Part shown: positions 18,718 through 27,244 of the stretch, one piece after another | Layout of the letters: the number at the start of each line of letters is the position of its first letter | Position numbering within the stretch: the first letter of the stretch is position 1 | Source: Lichenicoccus sp964247695 | GTDB lineage: Bacteria > Pseudomonadota > Alphaproteobacteria > Acetobacterales > Acetobacteraceae | Assembly (NCBI GenBank): GCA_964247695.1 | Contig: CAXTVI010000016.1 | Span: forward strand, 25,602-89,601 | Direction of reading: 5' to 3' | Length of the DNA stretch: 64,000 nt | Notes under the pieces: model-generated | The model's database searches: none | Told to the model about the DNA's origin: nothing | The model's input: only the letters and a program-made list of their open reading frames with translations | Program-made: the position numbers and the translations under genes

Positions 18718-19797
18718 TCAGCTATCGTCGCGCCGGATGAAGCCGCCGCCCAGAACGCGGGTACCGTCATACAGCACGCAGGCCTGCCCGGGGGCTGCCA
18801 AGCTGGCCTGATCGAGCAGCACGTCGGCCCCGTCCGGTGTGGCCAAGACCGTGGCCGGCCGCACGCTCTCGCGCGCCCGCAACTGCACGGTGCAGCGCAG
18901 CTCTCCGGACGGCGGCTCGATCAGCCAGTTCATCCCGCGCAGCCGCAACGCCATCCGTCCAGCGCCATCCCGGCGCGGACCGACCACCACGCGCCGGCTG
19001 CCCGGCTCGACGCGCACCACCTGCTGGCGGATGCCGCCCTGCATCGCGGCAGCACCGAGACGCTTGCCCTGGCCGATCGTATAGCGCGCGATGCCCTGGT
19101 GCCGTCCGAGCACGTGGCCCTCCTCCCCCACGATCTCGCCGCCGCCGGCGATCTCCGGGCGCAGGCGCTCGACCATCCCCGCATAGTGCTCGCCCCCCGG
19201 AACGAAGCACAGATCCTGGCTGTCCGGCTTGGCCGCAACCGTCAGCCCCAGCCGCTGCGCCTCGGCGCGCACCGCCGCCTTGTCCGGCATCTCGCCGAGC
19301 GGGAAGCGCAGGTAGCCGAGTTGCGCCGCCGTGGTCGCGAACAGGAACCAGCTCTGATCGCGATCGGCATCGAGCGGCCGGTGCAGCTCGACGCCTCGCG
19401 TGGTCTCGATGCGCCGCACGTAGTGCCCGGTCGCCATGGCCTCCGCTCCAAGCTCGCGCGCCAGGCCGAGCAGGTCGGTGAACTTCACCCCCATGTTGCA
19501 CTGCACGCACGGCACCGGCGTCTCGCCGCTGGCGTAGCTGTCGGCGAAGTTGCCGATCACGCTGTCGCGGAAGCGCCGCTCTGCGTCGATGACGTAGTGC
19601 GCGAAGCCGAGCCGCTCGGCGACGCGCTTGGCATCGCGTATGTCGCGCCCGGCACAGCAGGCGCCGGCCTTGGCGTCGCCCTCGCGCACATCATAGAGCT
19701 GCAGGGTCGCACCGATCACCTCGTGGCCGGCCGCGGCCAGCGTCGCCGCCACGACGGAGCTGTCGACGCCTCCCGACATGGCAACCAGGATGCGCAT
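18718..19797 (-). CDS. mnmA: tRNA-specific 2-thiouridylase
   Basis: MnmA adenylates U34 of Glu, Gln and Lys tRNAs and replaces its 2-oxygen with sulfur. At 359 residues it is of normal length. The PP-loop is MSGGVDSSVV at residues 7-16. The catalytic cysteine pair sits in CVQCN (about 101-105) and QDLCF (about 200). The tRNA recognition segment GHYVRR and the C-terminal beta-barrel are also present. The gene lies nine bases downstream of a [2Fe-2S] ferredoxin and two cysteine desulfurases, which fits a sulfur-relay operon: desulfurase persulfide could feed MnmA directly or via carriers. Confidence 0.96.
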   Translation of the reverse strand: MRILVAMSGGVDSSVVAATLAAAGHEVIGATLQLYDVREGDAKAGACCAGRDIRDAKRVAERLGFAHYVIDAERRFRDSVIGNFADSYASGETPVPCVQCNMGVKFTDLLGLARELGAEAMATGHYVRRIETTRGVELHRPLDADRDQSWFLFATTAAQLGYLRFPLGEMPDKAAVRAEAQRLGLTVAAKPDSQDLCFVPGGEHYAGMVERLRPEIAGGGEIVGEEGHVLGRHQGIARYTIGQGKRLGAAAMQGGIRQQVVRVEPGSRRVVVGPRRDGAGRMALRLRGMNWLIEPPSGELRCTVQLRARESVRPATVLATPDGADVLLDQASLAAPGQACVLYDGTRVLGGGFIRRDDS

Positions 19798-19806
19798 CGG
19801 CGGCTG

Positions 19807-20121
19807 TCAGCCGGTGCGCGGCAGGCGGACGACCAGGCCGTCGAGCGCCTCGGTCATCACGATCTGGCAGCCGAGCCGCGAGGTCTTCTCCAGGCCGAAG
19901 GCGAGGTCGAGCATGTCCTCCTCGTCCTCGGTGGCGTCGGCAAGCCTGCCGATCCAGGCCGGGTCGATGACGACATGGCAGGTGGCGCAGGCCAGCGAGC
20001 CCTCGCAGGCGCCTTCGAGGTCGACGCCGTGGCGATGCGCGATCTCCAGCACGGAGAGCCCGAGCGGCGCCTCCACCTCGCGCACGCCGCCATCACGCTC
20101 GACAAAGGTCATCTTTGGCAT
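19807..20121 (-). CDS. [2Fe-2S] ferredoxin, ISC/adrenodoxin type
   Basis: Small electron carrier of 104 residues. Three cluster cysteines form CX5CX2C in CEGSLACATC, and the fourth is in RLGCQIV about 36 residues later, the vertebrate/ISC arrangement. MTFVERDGG opens the fold. The ATG at 20121 is used; an ATG three codons later overlaps the stop of the upstream desulfurase as ATGA, so either could be real. It sits between a cysteine desulfurase and mnmA and probably supplies electrons for Fe-S cluster assembly or sulfur transfer. Confidence 0.9.
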   Translation of the reverse strand: MPKMTFVERDGGVREVEAPLGLSVLEIAHRHGVDLEGACEGSLACATCHVVIDPAWIGRLADATEDEEDMLDLAFGLEKTSRLGCQIVMTEALDGLVVRLPRTG

Positions 20122-21287
20122 TCAGGCATCTCGGCAGCGTGGTCGGTTGCGGTCTTGGCATAGGCGCACAACAGGATCGCCGCCGCCTGCTCCAGGTCGG
20201 CCGGTGAGGTAAAGCGTCCGATCGCGAGGCGCAAGCTTCGTGCCGCCTGCGCCCGGCTCAACCCCATCTCCTGCAGCACCGAGGATGGTTCCACCGAGGC
20301 GGACGAACACGCCGAGCCGGTGGACAGGCACAGCTCCGGCGCTGCCTGGATGATCGCCTGCGCGTCGCTTGCCGGAAACCGCAGGTTGAGGTTGCCGGGA
20401 ATGCGGTGTGTCATGCTGCCATTCACGGCGAGATCCGGGATGCCGTGCCGCAGCCGCTCGAGCAACCGGTCGCGTAGCGAGCCGAGCCGGATCGTCTCGT
20501 CGGCCAGCTCGTCCACCGCGATCTCCGCCGCCCGGCCGAAGCCCACCACCAGCGGCACCGGCAGCGTGCCCGAGCGCAGCCCGCGCTCCTGGCCGCCGCC
20601 CGAGAGCAGCGGCTGGAGGCGCACGCGCGGCCGGCGCCGGACATACAGCGCGCCGACGCCCTTCGGGCCGTACAGCTTGTGGGCGCTGACGGAGGCGAGA
20701 TCGAGATCGAGCGCCGCGACATCGACGGCGACCTTGCCCGCCGCCTGGGCCAGGTCGGAATGCAGCAGCGCGCCCGCGGCGCGCGCGATCGGCGCGAGGC
20801 CGGCAAGGTCCTGGATCACCCCGGTCTCGTTGTTCACCGCCATGATGCTGACCAGCAGCGTCGGCGTGCGCAGCGCGTCGCGCAGCCGCTCGGGATCGAG
20901 CCTGCCATCCGCCCCGACCGGCAGCACCACCGGCTCGCACCCCTCGTCCGCAAGATCGCACACCGCCTGCAGCACGCAGGGATGCTCGGTGGCGAGTGTC
21001 ACCACCCGGCGGCGCGGATCGCCGAATGCGCGCAGATGCCGCACAGCCCCCTTGATCGCAAGGTTGTTGCTCTCGGTGGCACCCGAGGTGAACACCAGCG
21101 CGCGCGGATCGGCGCCGAGCAGCCGGGCCACCGCCGCGCGCGCGAGATCGCAGGCGGTCTCCGCGTCGCGGCCCATCCAGTGCTCGGCGCTGTGCGCATT
21201 GCCGTAGCGCACGCCGAAGAACGGCAGCATCGCATCGACCACCCGAGGATCGCATGGGGTCGTGGCCTGGTTGTCGAGATAGATCAT
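20109..21287 (-). CDS. Cysteine desulfurase (IscS/NifS family), second of a tandem pair
   Basis: PLP enzyme of 392 residues that takes sulfur from cysteine as an enzyme persulfide. It opens IYLDNQATTPCDPRVVDAM, the classical IscS start. The PLP lysine is in VSAHKLYGPKG (about 205). The persulfide-forming Cys is in LSTGSACSSASVEPSSVL (about 329). Start codon and stop overlap both neighbours, indicating tight coupling. No iscU, iscA, hscAB or suf genes are visible in the window, so its scaffold partner is elsewhere or the product serves tRNA thiolation. Confidence 0.93.
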   Translation of the reverse strand: MIYLDNQATTPCDPRVVDAMLPFFGVRYGNAHSAEHWMGRDAETACDLARAAVARLLGADPRALVFTSGATESNNLAIKGAVRHLRAFGDPRRRVVTLATEHPCVLQAVCDLADEGCEPVVLPVGADGRLDPERLRDALRTPTLLVSIMAVNNETGVIQDLAGLAPIARAAGALLHSDLAQAAGKVAVDVAALDLDLASVSAHKLYGPKGVGALYVRRRPRVRLQPLLSGGGQERGLRSGTLPVPLVVGFGRAAEIAVDELADETIRLGSLRDRLLERLRHGIPDLAVNGSMTHRIPGNLNLRFPASDAQAIIQAAPELCLSTGSACSSASVEPSSVLQEMGLSRAQAARSLRLAIGRFTSPADLEQAAAILLCAYAKTATDHAAEMPECQR

Positions 21288-22426
21288 GACATGTGTGGTC
21301 CGGACCCGGTCGCCATGCGCCCGCTAGCCATGCTGATGTAGGCGGCGATGAACCCCTCGACAGCCGCCTCCCGCACATCCCAGGGCAGCGACACCCGGAT
21401 CGCCTGGCCGGCCAGCGCACCCAAGCCCATCGCCTCCAGAACGTGCGAAGGCGCCACCTTGCCGGATGAGCAGGCGCTGCCCGCGGACACGCCATAGCCC
21501 GCGATGTCGAGCGCGATCAGTTGCGTCGCGGCGGCACGTCCCGGCAGGGCAAGGCAGGTGGTGTTGGGCAGCCGCGGCGCCGCGGCCCCGCAGGCCACCG
21601 CGCCGGCGGCGACGGCGGCCTGTTCGATCCGGTCGCGGAGGCGGCTCAGGCACGGCGTGGTCTCCGCCATGCCGGCGACCGCCGCCTGCGCCGCCGCCGC
21701 GAATCCAGCGATGGCGGGCAGCGCTGGTGTGCCGCCGCGTCGGCCCTGCTCCTGGCCACCGCCCAGGATCATCGGTGGCAGGCGGCCGCGCCGCGCATTG
21801 GCGAGCAACAAGGCGCCGGCGCCTTTCGGTCCGCCAAGCTTGTGCCCCGAGAGCGCCATGCTGTCGGCGCCGAGCGAGACCAGATCGAGCGGCAGCCGCC
21901 CGGCCGCCTGCACCGCATCGACATGAAGCCATGCGCCCTGTGCGCGGCAGATCTGCGCAACCTCCGCCACCGGGTGCAGCACGCCGGTCTCGTTGTTGGC
22001 CAGCATCAGGCACACCAGCGACGGCCCTGACTCTGCCGCAAGTGCTGCCGCCAGCGTTTCGGGATCGAGGCGGCCGTTTGGCTGCACGGCAAGCACACGC
22101 GCATCGGCGGGTGCCGAATGCCGGATCGCGTCATGTTCGGTAGCGCCATACAGGACCGGCCGCACGACGCCGTGCAGGGCGAGCGCATTCGCCTCGGTGC
22201 CGCCTGACGTGAACACGACATCGTCGACATCTGCCCCGAACAGAGCGGCAAGACTCTCGCGCGCCGCCTCCAGTGCGGCGCGGGCGGCGCGCCCGGCGCG
22301 ATGCATCGAAGCCGGGTTGCCGGCGAGGTGTGCGGCGGCGGCGGCGGCGTCCAGCGCAGCATGCCGCGGGCTCTCCGACGCATTCGCGTCCAACAGCGTA
22401 AATAATCCGTTAGAACACTTGTCCAT
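21284..22426 (-). CDS. Cysteine desulfurase family aminotransferase, first of a tandem pair
   Basis: A second, divergent class-V aminotransferase of 380 residues, starting at the ATG at 22426 (MDKCSNGLFTLLDANAS); GGGA lies upstream. It keeps the PLP lysine in LSGHKLGGPKG and the mobile-loop cysteine in SAGSACSSGKVAPSH, so it should be catalytically competent. Its first strand reads LLDANASESP where IscS has YLDNQATTP. Its stop overlaps the start of the next desulfurase (ATGA). Why two paralogues are kept side by side is unclear; separate acceptors, or a complex of unequal subunits, are possibilities. Confidence 0.9.
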   Translation of the reverse strand: MDKCSNGLFTLLDANASESPRHAALDAAAAAAHLAGNPASMHRAGRAARAALEAARESLAALFGADVDDVVFTSGGTEANALALHGVVRPVLYGATEHDAIRHSAPADARVLAVQPNGRLDPETLAAALAAESGPSLVCLMLANNETGVLHPVAEVAQICRAQGAWLHVDAVQAAGRLPLDLVSLGADSMALSGHKLGGPKGAGALLLANARRGRLPPMILGGGQEQGRRGGTPALPAIAGFAAAAQAAVAGMAETTPCLSRLRDRIEQAAVAAGAVACGAAAPRLPNTTCLALPGRAAATQLIALDIAGYGVSAGSACSSGKVAPSHVLEAMGLGALAGQAIRVSLPWDVREAAVEGFIAAYISMASGRMATGSGPHMS

Positions 22427-22941
22427 AGCTGTCCCAGAAATGATCGAACACTGGATGAACAAGGGCCGTTGCAACGGTATCACAATCCCGTGTTCTCCAT
22501 TTCAGCGCCGCTGTGCCGCTTGGCCATTGATTTCAGTGTAAATCGGCCGCTCCCGCCGCTATACAGTCGCAAACGTGTTGTCCGCGGGCCAATTTTGCAG
22601 CGTGGAGTCGCACGAAAAGGACCCAGGTTCATGACCTTCCGATCTGCGGAGCCGCGACTGATTCGCCCATCGCGGGCGAAACTCGTCCTGACGCACACCT
22701 GCACCGACAACTGGGCAATTTGAAAGCTCCGGTCGTTGCGCCATATACAGCCTCCCCGTCGCGAGCGGTGTCCCACGGCATGCTGCACGCGGTAACTCCA
22801 GGTTAATCCGGCGACTGGCCGGCTGGCCACGACACTCTCCTGAAGGCGGACGCATGGCGGGGCATCGCCGGCGTCCGAATTGCGTTGCAACAAAGCTTGC
22901 GCCCATGCCTGGAGGCGGAGCGAGAAGAATAGTGGGACAAG
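22427..22941. promoter_or_regulatory. Divergent intergenic region between the sulfur operon and the alpha/beta hydrolase
   Basis: This 515-base space separates two divergent genes and should hold both promoters. Codon structure in the six frames is poor, apart from one short open frame at 22631-22723 described separately. I could not identify a confident operator or a -35/-10 pair. Confidence 0.5.
22631..22723 (+). CDS. Possible 30-residue peptide
   Basis: An ATG at 22631 preceded by AAAAGGACC (ribosome-site-like, about 12 bases ahead) opens a 30-codon frame ending in TGA. The product is basic with two cysteine-free halves except one Cys (THTCTDNWAI end) and has no recognisable domain. It lies 218 bases before the alpha/beta hydrolase start. 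It could be a leader peptide or chance; conservation is the deciding test. Confidence 0.25.
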   Translation: MTFRSAEPRLIRPSRAKLVLTHTCTDNWAI

Positions 22942-23607
22942 ATGCCTGAGGTGATGTTCGCTGGTCCTGACGGCCGGCTCGAAGGACGCTACCACCACTC
23001 CAGCGAGCCGAACGCGCCGCTTGCTCTCATCATGCATCCGCATCCGCTGCATGGCGGGACCATGAACAATCGCATCACCTATGCGATGTACCGGGCCTTC
23101 GAGAAGCTCGGCTTCTCGGTCATGCGCTTCAACTTCCGTGGCGTCGGCCGTTCGCAGGGCCGCTATGACGGCGGCATCGGCGAAATCAGCGACGCCGCGG
23201 GCGCGCTCGACTGGATGCAGATGGTCAACCCGAACTCGAGCGGACTCTGGATTTCCGGATACTCGTTCGGTGCCTTTGTCGGCATGCAGTTGCTGATGCG
23301 GCGTCCGGAAGTGTCCGGCTGGGTCAGCGTTGCACCCCCCGCGAACCATTATGATTTCGGCTTCCTCGCTCCGTGCCCGTGCGGTGGCCTGATGCTGCAT
23401 GGCGACGCCGACGAGCTGGTGCCGGAGCCCGCGGTCCGCAAGCTGGTGGACAAGCTGAACACCCAGAAGGGCGTGCAGGTCGATTATCGCGTCTATGCCG
23501 GCGCCGACCATGTGTTTGCCAATCATGCAGACCACGTCTCTGAAGCCATCGACGACTATGTCGGCCGCGTCGTCGCCCGCAAGACCATGGCGCTCGCCGC
23601 CGACTGA
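22942..23607 (+). CDS. Alpha/beta hydrolase
   Basis: Compact 221-residue hydrolase lacking a signal peptide. The oxyanion region reads IMHPHPLHGGTMNN, the strand-turn RFNFRGVGRSQG precedes the nucleophile elbow GYSFGAF with the catalytic serine, and the acid and His follow in HGDADELVPE and GADHVFANH. This set matches the small bacterial hydrolases often found beside cysteine desulfurase genes in alphaproteobacteria; here it is divergent from them. Substrate unknown. A strong terminator follows. Confidence 0.85.
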   Translation: MPEVMFAGPDGRLEGRYHHSSEPNAPLALIMHPHPLHGGTMNNRITYAMYRAFEKLGFSVMRFNFRGVGRSQGRYDGGIGEISDAAGALDWMQMVNPNSSGLWISGYSFGAFVGMQLLMRRPEVSGWVSVAPPANHYDFGFLAPCPCGGLMLHGDADELVPEPAVRKLVDKLNTQKGVQVDYRVYAGADHVFANHADHVSEAIDDYVGRVVARKTMALAAD

Positions 23608-23632
23608 GTCGCGCCCGCCCACTACATCTTGC

Positions 23633-23662
23633 GGCGCCGGAGTTTCTCCGGCGCCGTTTTCT
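23633..23662 (+). terminator. Rho-independent terminator after the alpha/beta hydrolase
   Basis: A perfect ten-base stem (GGCGCCGGAG pairing with CTCCGGCGCC) closes a TTT loop and is followed by GTTTTCTTG. It lies 26 bases after the hydrolase stop. The U-rich tail is on the plus-strand side. Confidence 0.9.
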
Positions 23663-23778
23663 TGTACATCCGCGGACACGCGACGCCGCATCGCTGGCGG
23701 CATGTGTTCGGCAAATGTCAGCGCCGCGTCGAGCACATGTCTGAAATTTCCGGAGCGGGTGAGGGTTTTACCTGCGCG

Positions 23779-24633
23779 TCATTGTGCGGCCGCCGCGATC
23801 GCCAGATGCCAGAACCGTTCCGCCGACGCATCGAGCCTTTCCTCGGGACGGATCAGCACGATCTCGATCTCGATGGCGTGCGCGTCCTGCCTGACCAGGC
23901 GCCCCAGACGGAGATCCTCCTCGATCAGGCTTTCGGGCAGCCATGCCACGCCGCGCCCATCCTTCGCCATGGAGCGCAACGCCTCCGCCAGATGCGACGT
24001 GAAGACTGGCCTCGACCTCTGTCGAGGGTCTCGCCCGAGCACGCCGGCGACGATGCGCCCGAGGCCCGAAGACGCGCTGTAGGCCAATTCCCCCGTGCCG
24101 CCACCAGGTGCCGCGACCAGCGACAGCCGGTCGGTGCCGATCCGGACCGCGGTGAAGCCGGCGCGGTCGAGGCGGCCCTGCACCGCGGCGCTGCGGTGGC
24201 ACAGCAGGAACTGCACCTGCCTGTCCAGCATCGCCTGCTCGCACGCCTGCAGATGGTCCGAGACCAAATTCAAGCCGAGCTGCAGTTGCGGCACCTCCAG
24301 GCGCCGAAGCCAGGCCGGAAGGAAGCTGAACGACAGCACATGCGTCGCGGCGAGGTTCAGGCCGGAGCCGCTCGCCCCCACCGCGCGCGTCTCCTCGCGT
24401 GCCGCCTGCAGGCGGCGCGTCACCTCCAGCGCCGCCGGCATGAAGTGCCGGCCCGCCTCGGTGAGCGCCACCGGCTGCGTGCCGCGGTCGAACAACGCGG
24501 CGCCGACCCACTCCTCCAGCGCGCGTATCCGCCGGCTCAGGCCGGGCTGGGTGACGTAGCGCCGCGCCGACGCCCGCGAGAAGTTGCCGGTCTCGGCCAG
24601 CGCCAGGAAATCCTGCAGCCAGCTCAGCTCCAT
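23779..24633 (-). CDS. LysR-family regulator divergent from the tartrate genes
   Basis: LTTR of 284 residues, starting at the ATG at 24633 (MELSWLQDFLAL). The N-terminal winged helix-turn-helix is clear: ALAETGNFSRASARRYVTQPGLSRRIRALEEWVGAALFDR. The C-terminal effector domain has the usual two-lobed pattern, ending GRGVAWLPESLIEEDL. It is divergently placed with 74 bases between it and tarD, the classic geometry for control of an adjacent catabolic gene, so D-tartrate or a relative is the likely co-inducer. That role is inference from position. Confidence 0.9.
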   Translation of the reverse strand: MELSWLQDFLALAETGNFSRASARRYVTQPGLSRRIRALEEWVGAALFDRGTQPVALTEAGRHFMPAALEVTRRLQAAREETRAVGASGSGLNLAATHVLSFSFLPAWLRRLEVPQLQLGLNLVSDHLQACEQAMLDRQVQFLLCHRSAAVQGRLDRAGFTAVRIGTDRLSLVAAPGGGTGELAYSASSGLGRIVAGVLGRDPRQRSRPVFTSHLAEALRSMAKDGRGVAWLPESLIEEDLRLGRLVRQDAHAIEIEIVLIRPEERLDASAERFWHLAIAAAAQ

Positions 24634-24707
24634 CCATGCGGCTCCCGCATCATGCGATGACACATGGTGATTGGCCGCCCCCGACGACGGCCTGTAGAGA
24701 ACCCGCC

Positions 24708-25868
24708 ATGCGCATCCTCGACATCCGTGAAATCACCCAGCCCATCGCCTCGCCGATCCGCAACGCGTACATCGACTTCTCGAAGATGACGACCAGCCTG
24801 GTGGCGGTCGTCACCGACGTCGTCCGCGAGGGCCGCCGCGTGGTCGGGTACGGCTTCAACTCGAACGGCCGTTACGGCCAGGGCGGCCTGATACGCGATC
24901 GCTTCGCCCCTCGCGTGCTCGAGGCCGATCCCGCCAGCCTGCACGACCCGACGTCGGAGAATCTCGATCCGGACCGGATCTGGTCCACCCTGATGCGCAA
25001 CGAGAAGCCGGGCGGCCACGGCGAACGCTCGGTGGCGGTCGGCACCATTGACATGGCGGTCTGGGACGCGGTGGCCAAGATCGCGGGAAAGTCGCTGTTC
25101 CGCCTGCTCGCCGAACGCCACGGCACCACCGCCGACCCACGCGTCTTCGTGTACGCGGCGGGCGGATACTACTATCCGGGCAAGGAACTCGAGGGGCTGC
25201 GCGCCGAGATGCGCTCCTATCTCGACCGCGGCTACACGGTCGTGAAGATGAAGATCGGCGGCGCCGACCTCGCCGAGGACCGCCGGCGGATCGAGGCCGT
25301 GCTGCAGGAGATCGGCTCCGCGCGGCTCGCCGTCGACGCCAACGGCCGCTTTGATCTCGCCACCGCGATCGCGTACGCGAAGATGCTGCGCGACTACCCG
25401 CTGTTCTGGTACGAGGAGGCCGGCGACCCGCTGGACTACGCGCTGCAGGCGGCGCTGGCCGAGCATTATCCCGGCTCGATGGCCACCGGCGAGAACCTGT
25501 TCAGCCACCAGGATGCCCGCAACCTGCTGCGCTATGGCGGCATGCGGCCCGACCGCGACTGGCTGCAGTTCGACTGCGCGCTGTCGTACGGACTGTGCGA
25601 ATACCAGCGCACCCTTGGCATCCTGGCCGAGGCCGGATGGTCACCAAGGCGCTGCATTCCGCATGGCGGCCACCAGATGTCGCTCAACATCGCGGCCGGC
25701 CTGGGGCTCGGCGGCAACGAGAGCTATCCCGACCTGTTCCAGCCGTATGGCGGCTTCCCCGACGGCGTGCGGGTCGAGGACAGCCACATCGTGATGCCCG
25801 ATCTGCCCGGCATCGGCTTCGAGGGCAAGTCCGACCTCGCCCGGGTGATGCGCGAACTCGCGGAGTAG
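24708..25868 (+). CDS. tarD: D(-)-tartrate dehydratase
   Basis: Enolase-superfamily enzyme of 386 residues that dehydrates D-tartrate to oxaloacetate. From the ATG at 24708 the sequence follows the Bradyrhizobium TarD protein closely as I remember it, for example SPIRNAYIDFSKMTTSLVAVV and GYGFNSNGRYGQGGLI. Catalytic lysines are in VVKMKIGG (180 and 182). Magnesium ligands fit Asp210 in VDANG, a Glu in WYEEAGD and Glu262 in ATGEN. The catalytic His lies in PHGGHQMS (about 319-322). A DctA-type carrier follows with five bases between, and a LysR regulator is divergent, together forming a tartrate-use module. Confidence 0.94.
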   Translation: MRILDIREITQPIASPIRNAYIDFSKMTTSLVAVVTDVVREGRRVVGYGFNSNGRYGQGGLIRDRFAPRVLEADPASLHDPTSENLDPDRIWSTLMRNEKPGGHGERSVAVGTIDMAVWDAVAKIAGKSLFRLLAERHGTTADPRVFVYAAGGYYYPGKELEGLRAEMRSYLDRGYTVVKMKIGGADLAEDRRRIEAVLQEIGSARLAVDANGRFDLATAIAYAKMLRDYPLFWYEEAGDPLDYALQAALAEHYPGSMATGENLFSHQDARNLLRYGGMRPDRDWLQFDCALSYGLCEYQRTLGILAEAGWSPRRCIPHGGHQMSLNIAAGLGLGGNESYPDLFQPYGGFPDGVRVEDSHIVMPDLPGIGFEGKSDLARVMRELAE

Positions 25869-25873
25869 CATTG

Positions 25874-27175
25874 GTGTCGACCCCGGAAGCCGTCCGCGCG
25901 ACGGCGGCGCGCCGGTCGCACGGTCGCCTCGGTCCGCTCTGGCTGCAGGTGCTGGTCGCCATCGCGCTGGGAATGGCGCTTGGCGCGGTCTGGCCCGGCT
26001 TCGCGGTGTCGCTGAAGCCGTTCGGCGACGCCTTCGTCAAGCTGATCCGCATGGTGCTGGCGCCGATCATCTTCGGCACCGTGGTTGTCGGCATCGCCCG
26101 CATCGGCGACCTTGAGGAGGTCGGCCGCGTCGGCGTCAAGGCGCTGCTGTATTTCGAGGCGGTCTCTACGCTCTCGCTGCTGCTCGGCCTGCTCGCGGTC
26201 GACCTGCTGCAGCCCGGTGCGGGCATGCATGTCGATCCGCGCAGCCTGGATGCCGGCGCGATCGCGAGCTATGCGGCCTCCGCGCGGCATGTCGGCGTCG
26301 TCGGCTTCCTGCTCGACATCATCCCGTCCAGCATCGGAAGCGCCTTCGTCGGCGGCAACGTGCTGCAGCTCATCCTGTTCGGCGTGCTGTTCGGCCTCGC
26401 TCTGGCGCGGGTCGGCGAGCGCGCGGCGCCGCTGCTGGACCTGCTCGACCTGATGCTGGCCGGGCTGTTCGGCATCGTGCGGATCGTCATGGCGCTGGCG
26501 CCGATCGGCACCCTGGGTGCCATCGCCTTTACCGTCGGCCGCTATGGGCTCGCGAGCCTGGTGCAGCTGGCGCAGCTCACCGCCGAGGTCTGGCTGGTCT
26601 CGATCCTGTTCGTGGTCGTCGTGCTGGGCGCGATCACGCGCGCCGCCGGCTTCGGCCTGTTCAAGTTCCTGCGCTACATACGCACCGAGATCCTCATCAC
26701 CTTCGGCACCTCCTCGTCCGAGGCGGTGCTGGCGCCGCTGATGACCAAGCTCGAGCAGCTCGGCTGCGCCCGCTCCGTGGTCGGGCTGGTGATGCCGGCC
26801 GGCTACACCTTCAACACCGACGGCACCTCGATCTATCTCGGCATGTCGGCGCTGTTCATCGCGCAGGCCACCGGCACCCACCTTGGCCTGGGCGCACAGG
26901 CCGGCCTGCTGCTGATGCTGATGCTGACCTCCAAGGGGTCCGCGGGCGTCGCCGGTGCCGGCTTCGTCACGCTGGCGGCAACGCTTGCCTCGATGAACCG
27001 GATCCCGGTCGCCGGGATCGTGCTGCTGCTGGGCGTCGACCGCTTCACCAACGCAGCCCGCGCGATCACCAACATCATCGGCAACGGCATCGCCACCATC
27101 GTGATCGCCAGCTCCGAGGACGCGCTCGACCGCGAGCGGCTGCAGGCGGCACTGGCGGAGGGTCCAGGCGAGTAG
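25874..27175 (+). CDS. DctA-type dicarboxylate/cation symporter, probable tartrate importer
   Basis: Inner-membrane sodium- or proton-coupled carrier of the DAACS family, 433 residues with about eight spans and two re-entrant hairpins. The start is GTG at 25874, with GGAG eight bases ahead inside the end of tarD; a TTG lies one codon before. Family motifs are TFGTSSSEAVLAPLM (serine-rich hairpin), GYTFNTDGTSIYL, LTSKGSAGVAGAGFV and DRFTNAARAITNIIGNG. Its coupling to tarD suggests uptake of D-tartrate. A general C4-dicarboxylate carrier is the alternative. Confidence 0.9.
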   Translation: MSTPEAVRATAARRSHGRLGPLWLQVLVAIALGMALGAVWPGFAVSLKPFGDAFVKLIRMVLAPIIFGTVVVGIARIGDLEEVGRVGVKALLYFEAVSTLSLLLGLLAVDLLQPGAGMHVDPRSLDAGAIASYAASARHVGVVGFLLDIIPSSIGSAFVGGNVLQLILFGVLFGLALARVGERAAPLLDLLDLMLAGLFGIVRIVMALAPIGTLGAIAFTVGRYGLASLVQLAQLTAEVWLVSILFVVVVLGAITRAAGFGLFKFLRYIRTEILITFGTSSSEAVLAPLMTKLEQLGCARSVVGLVMPAGYTFNTDGTSIYLGMSALFIAQATGTHLGLGAQAGLLLMLMLTSKGSAGVAGAGFVTLAATLASMNRIPVAGIVLLLGVDRFTNAARAITNIIGNGIATIVIASSEDALDRERLQAALAEGPGE

Positions 27176-27244
27176 GGTGCGCCGTGCCAGCCGCCGGGCC
27201 TCGTGCTAACAGGCCGCTCCATCGAGACAGCACCCAGGCCCCGC

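Noticed and set aside
18136..20163. Plus-strand frame of 675 codons across gst, mnmA and ferredoxin
   Set aside because: Antisense shadow of three well-recognised genes.
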